The notes under the pieces are model-generated. The model had not been told where the DNA came from, did not search any database, and saw only the letters and a list, made by a program, of their open reading frames with translations. A stretch of 64,000 nucleotides of DNA from Methylobacillus arboreus (GTDB lineage: Bacteria; Pseudomonadota; Gammaproteobacteria; Burkholderiales; Methylophilaceae). The DNA is taken from positions 124,001-188,000 of the forward strand of contig NZ_JAJAVC010000003.1 of the NCBI RefSeq assembly GCF_020532725.1. The letters are read 5' to 3'. The position numbers were made by a program, and so were the translations under genes. This document shows positions 63,858 through 64,000 of this stretch, piece by piece (position 1 is the first letter of the stretch; each line of letters starts with the position of its first letter).

Positions 63858-64000
63858 ATGAATGAACAAGAAATCATGGCAGAAATTAAAGACGCTAATC
63901 TTAGTTATCTGATGCTTGCTCAACAAATGATCCGTGCCGACAAGGCAACTGCAATTTTCCGCCTGGGGTTGAGCCAGGAAATTGCGGATCTGCTGGAAGG
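63858..64000 (+). CDS. flhD: Flagellar transcriptional master regulator FlhD, 3'-truncated by the window edge
   Basis: The first 47 codons are present. NEQEIMAEIKDANLSYLMLA and QQMIRADKATAIFRLGLSQE match the FlhD N-terminus, the dimer-forming part of the FlhD4C2 activator of class II flagellar genes. AGGGGA precedes the ATG; two GGA triplets around the ribosome site (AGGGGACTGGAAA) would suit CsrA binding. flhC is expected just outside the window. Confidence 0.93.
   Translation, partial: MNEQEIMAEIKDANLSYLMLAQQMIRADKATAIFRLGLSQEIADLLE

Noticed and set aside
63680-63865. 61-codon open frame before flhD
   Set aside because: It runs through the perfect hairpin and the flhD start in another frame, without a ribosome site.

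Overview
The window reads as chromosome of a motile, flagellated betaproteobacterium. The organism call is inference from gene content and order. FlhDC-type control is combined with FlhF/FlhG, MotC/MotD and a split fliE / fliFGHIJK / fliLMNOPQR / flgBCDEFGHIJ / flgKL layout. There are PEP-CTERM proteins and an aldehyde dehydrogenase-DUF779 pair. A methylotroph of the Methylophilaceae (Methylobacillus-like) is my best guess; no diagnostic methylotrophy gene lies in the window.

Left part (1-13 kb): the 3' part of galE; two PEP-CTERM (exosortase-substrate) genes behind a near-perfect sigma-54 promoter; a TIGR03790-family gene; the classic translation operon thrS-infC-rpmI-rplT-pheS-pheT-ihfA with a MerR-type regulator; tRNA-Pro(GGG); and an aldehyde dehydrogenase followed by a DUF779 gene. 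infC appears to start at the rare codon AUA.

Accessory part (13-24.7 kb): a TonB-dependent receptor behind a TPP (THI-box) riboswitch, a decayed second copy of the DUF779 3' end, a SulP transporter, a di-heme cytochrome of the DHOR family, a periplasmic iron-type binding protein and a second TonB-dependent receptor, all on the minus strand. A 170-bp palindromic mobile-type repeat fills the space between the binding-protein gene and the cytochrome gene. A NarL-type sensor kinase/LuxR-type regulator pair follows on the plus strand.

Flagellar part (24.9-64 kb), nearly gap-free. Plus strand: fliC-flaG-fliD-fliS-fliT-fliK-like-fhlB, then fliF-fliG-fliH-fliI-fliJ-fliK, fliL-fliM-fliN-fliO-fliP-fliQ-fliR and an EAL/HDOD gene. 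fliE lies on the minus strand, divergent from fliF. Minus strand: flgB to flgJ, then flgK-flgL from their own sigma-28 promoter. Plus strand: flgA, and flgM-flgN from a consensus sigma-28 promoter. Minus strand: flhB-flhA-flhF-flhG-fliA-motC-motD. The window ends inside flhD.

The logic is a regulatory cascade: FlhDC should switch on the basal body, export and fliA genes; FliA (sigma-28), held by FlgM until the hook is complete, then switches on fliC, flgKL and flgMN. The most unusual region is the 574-bp gap before flhD. It holds two tandem, mutually similar sigma-28 promoters and a perfect 17-bp hairpin with a competing pairing partner, suggesting late-class feedback on the master regulator or hidden sigma-28-driven small RNAs. 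Other notable points are two families of palindromic intergenic repeats sharing AGAGC ends, an FlhG with a degenerate Walker A motif, and thiamin-controlled outer-membrane uptake.
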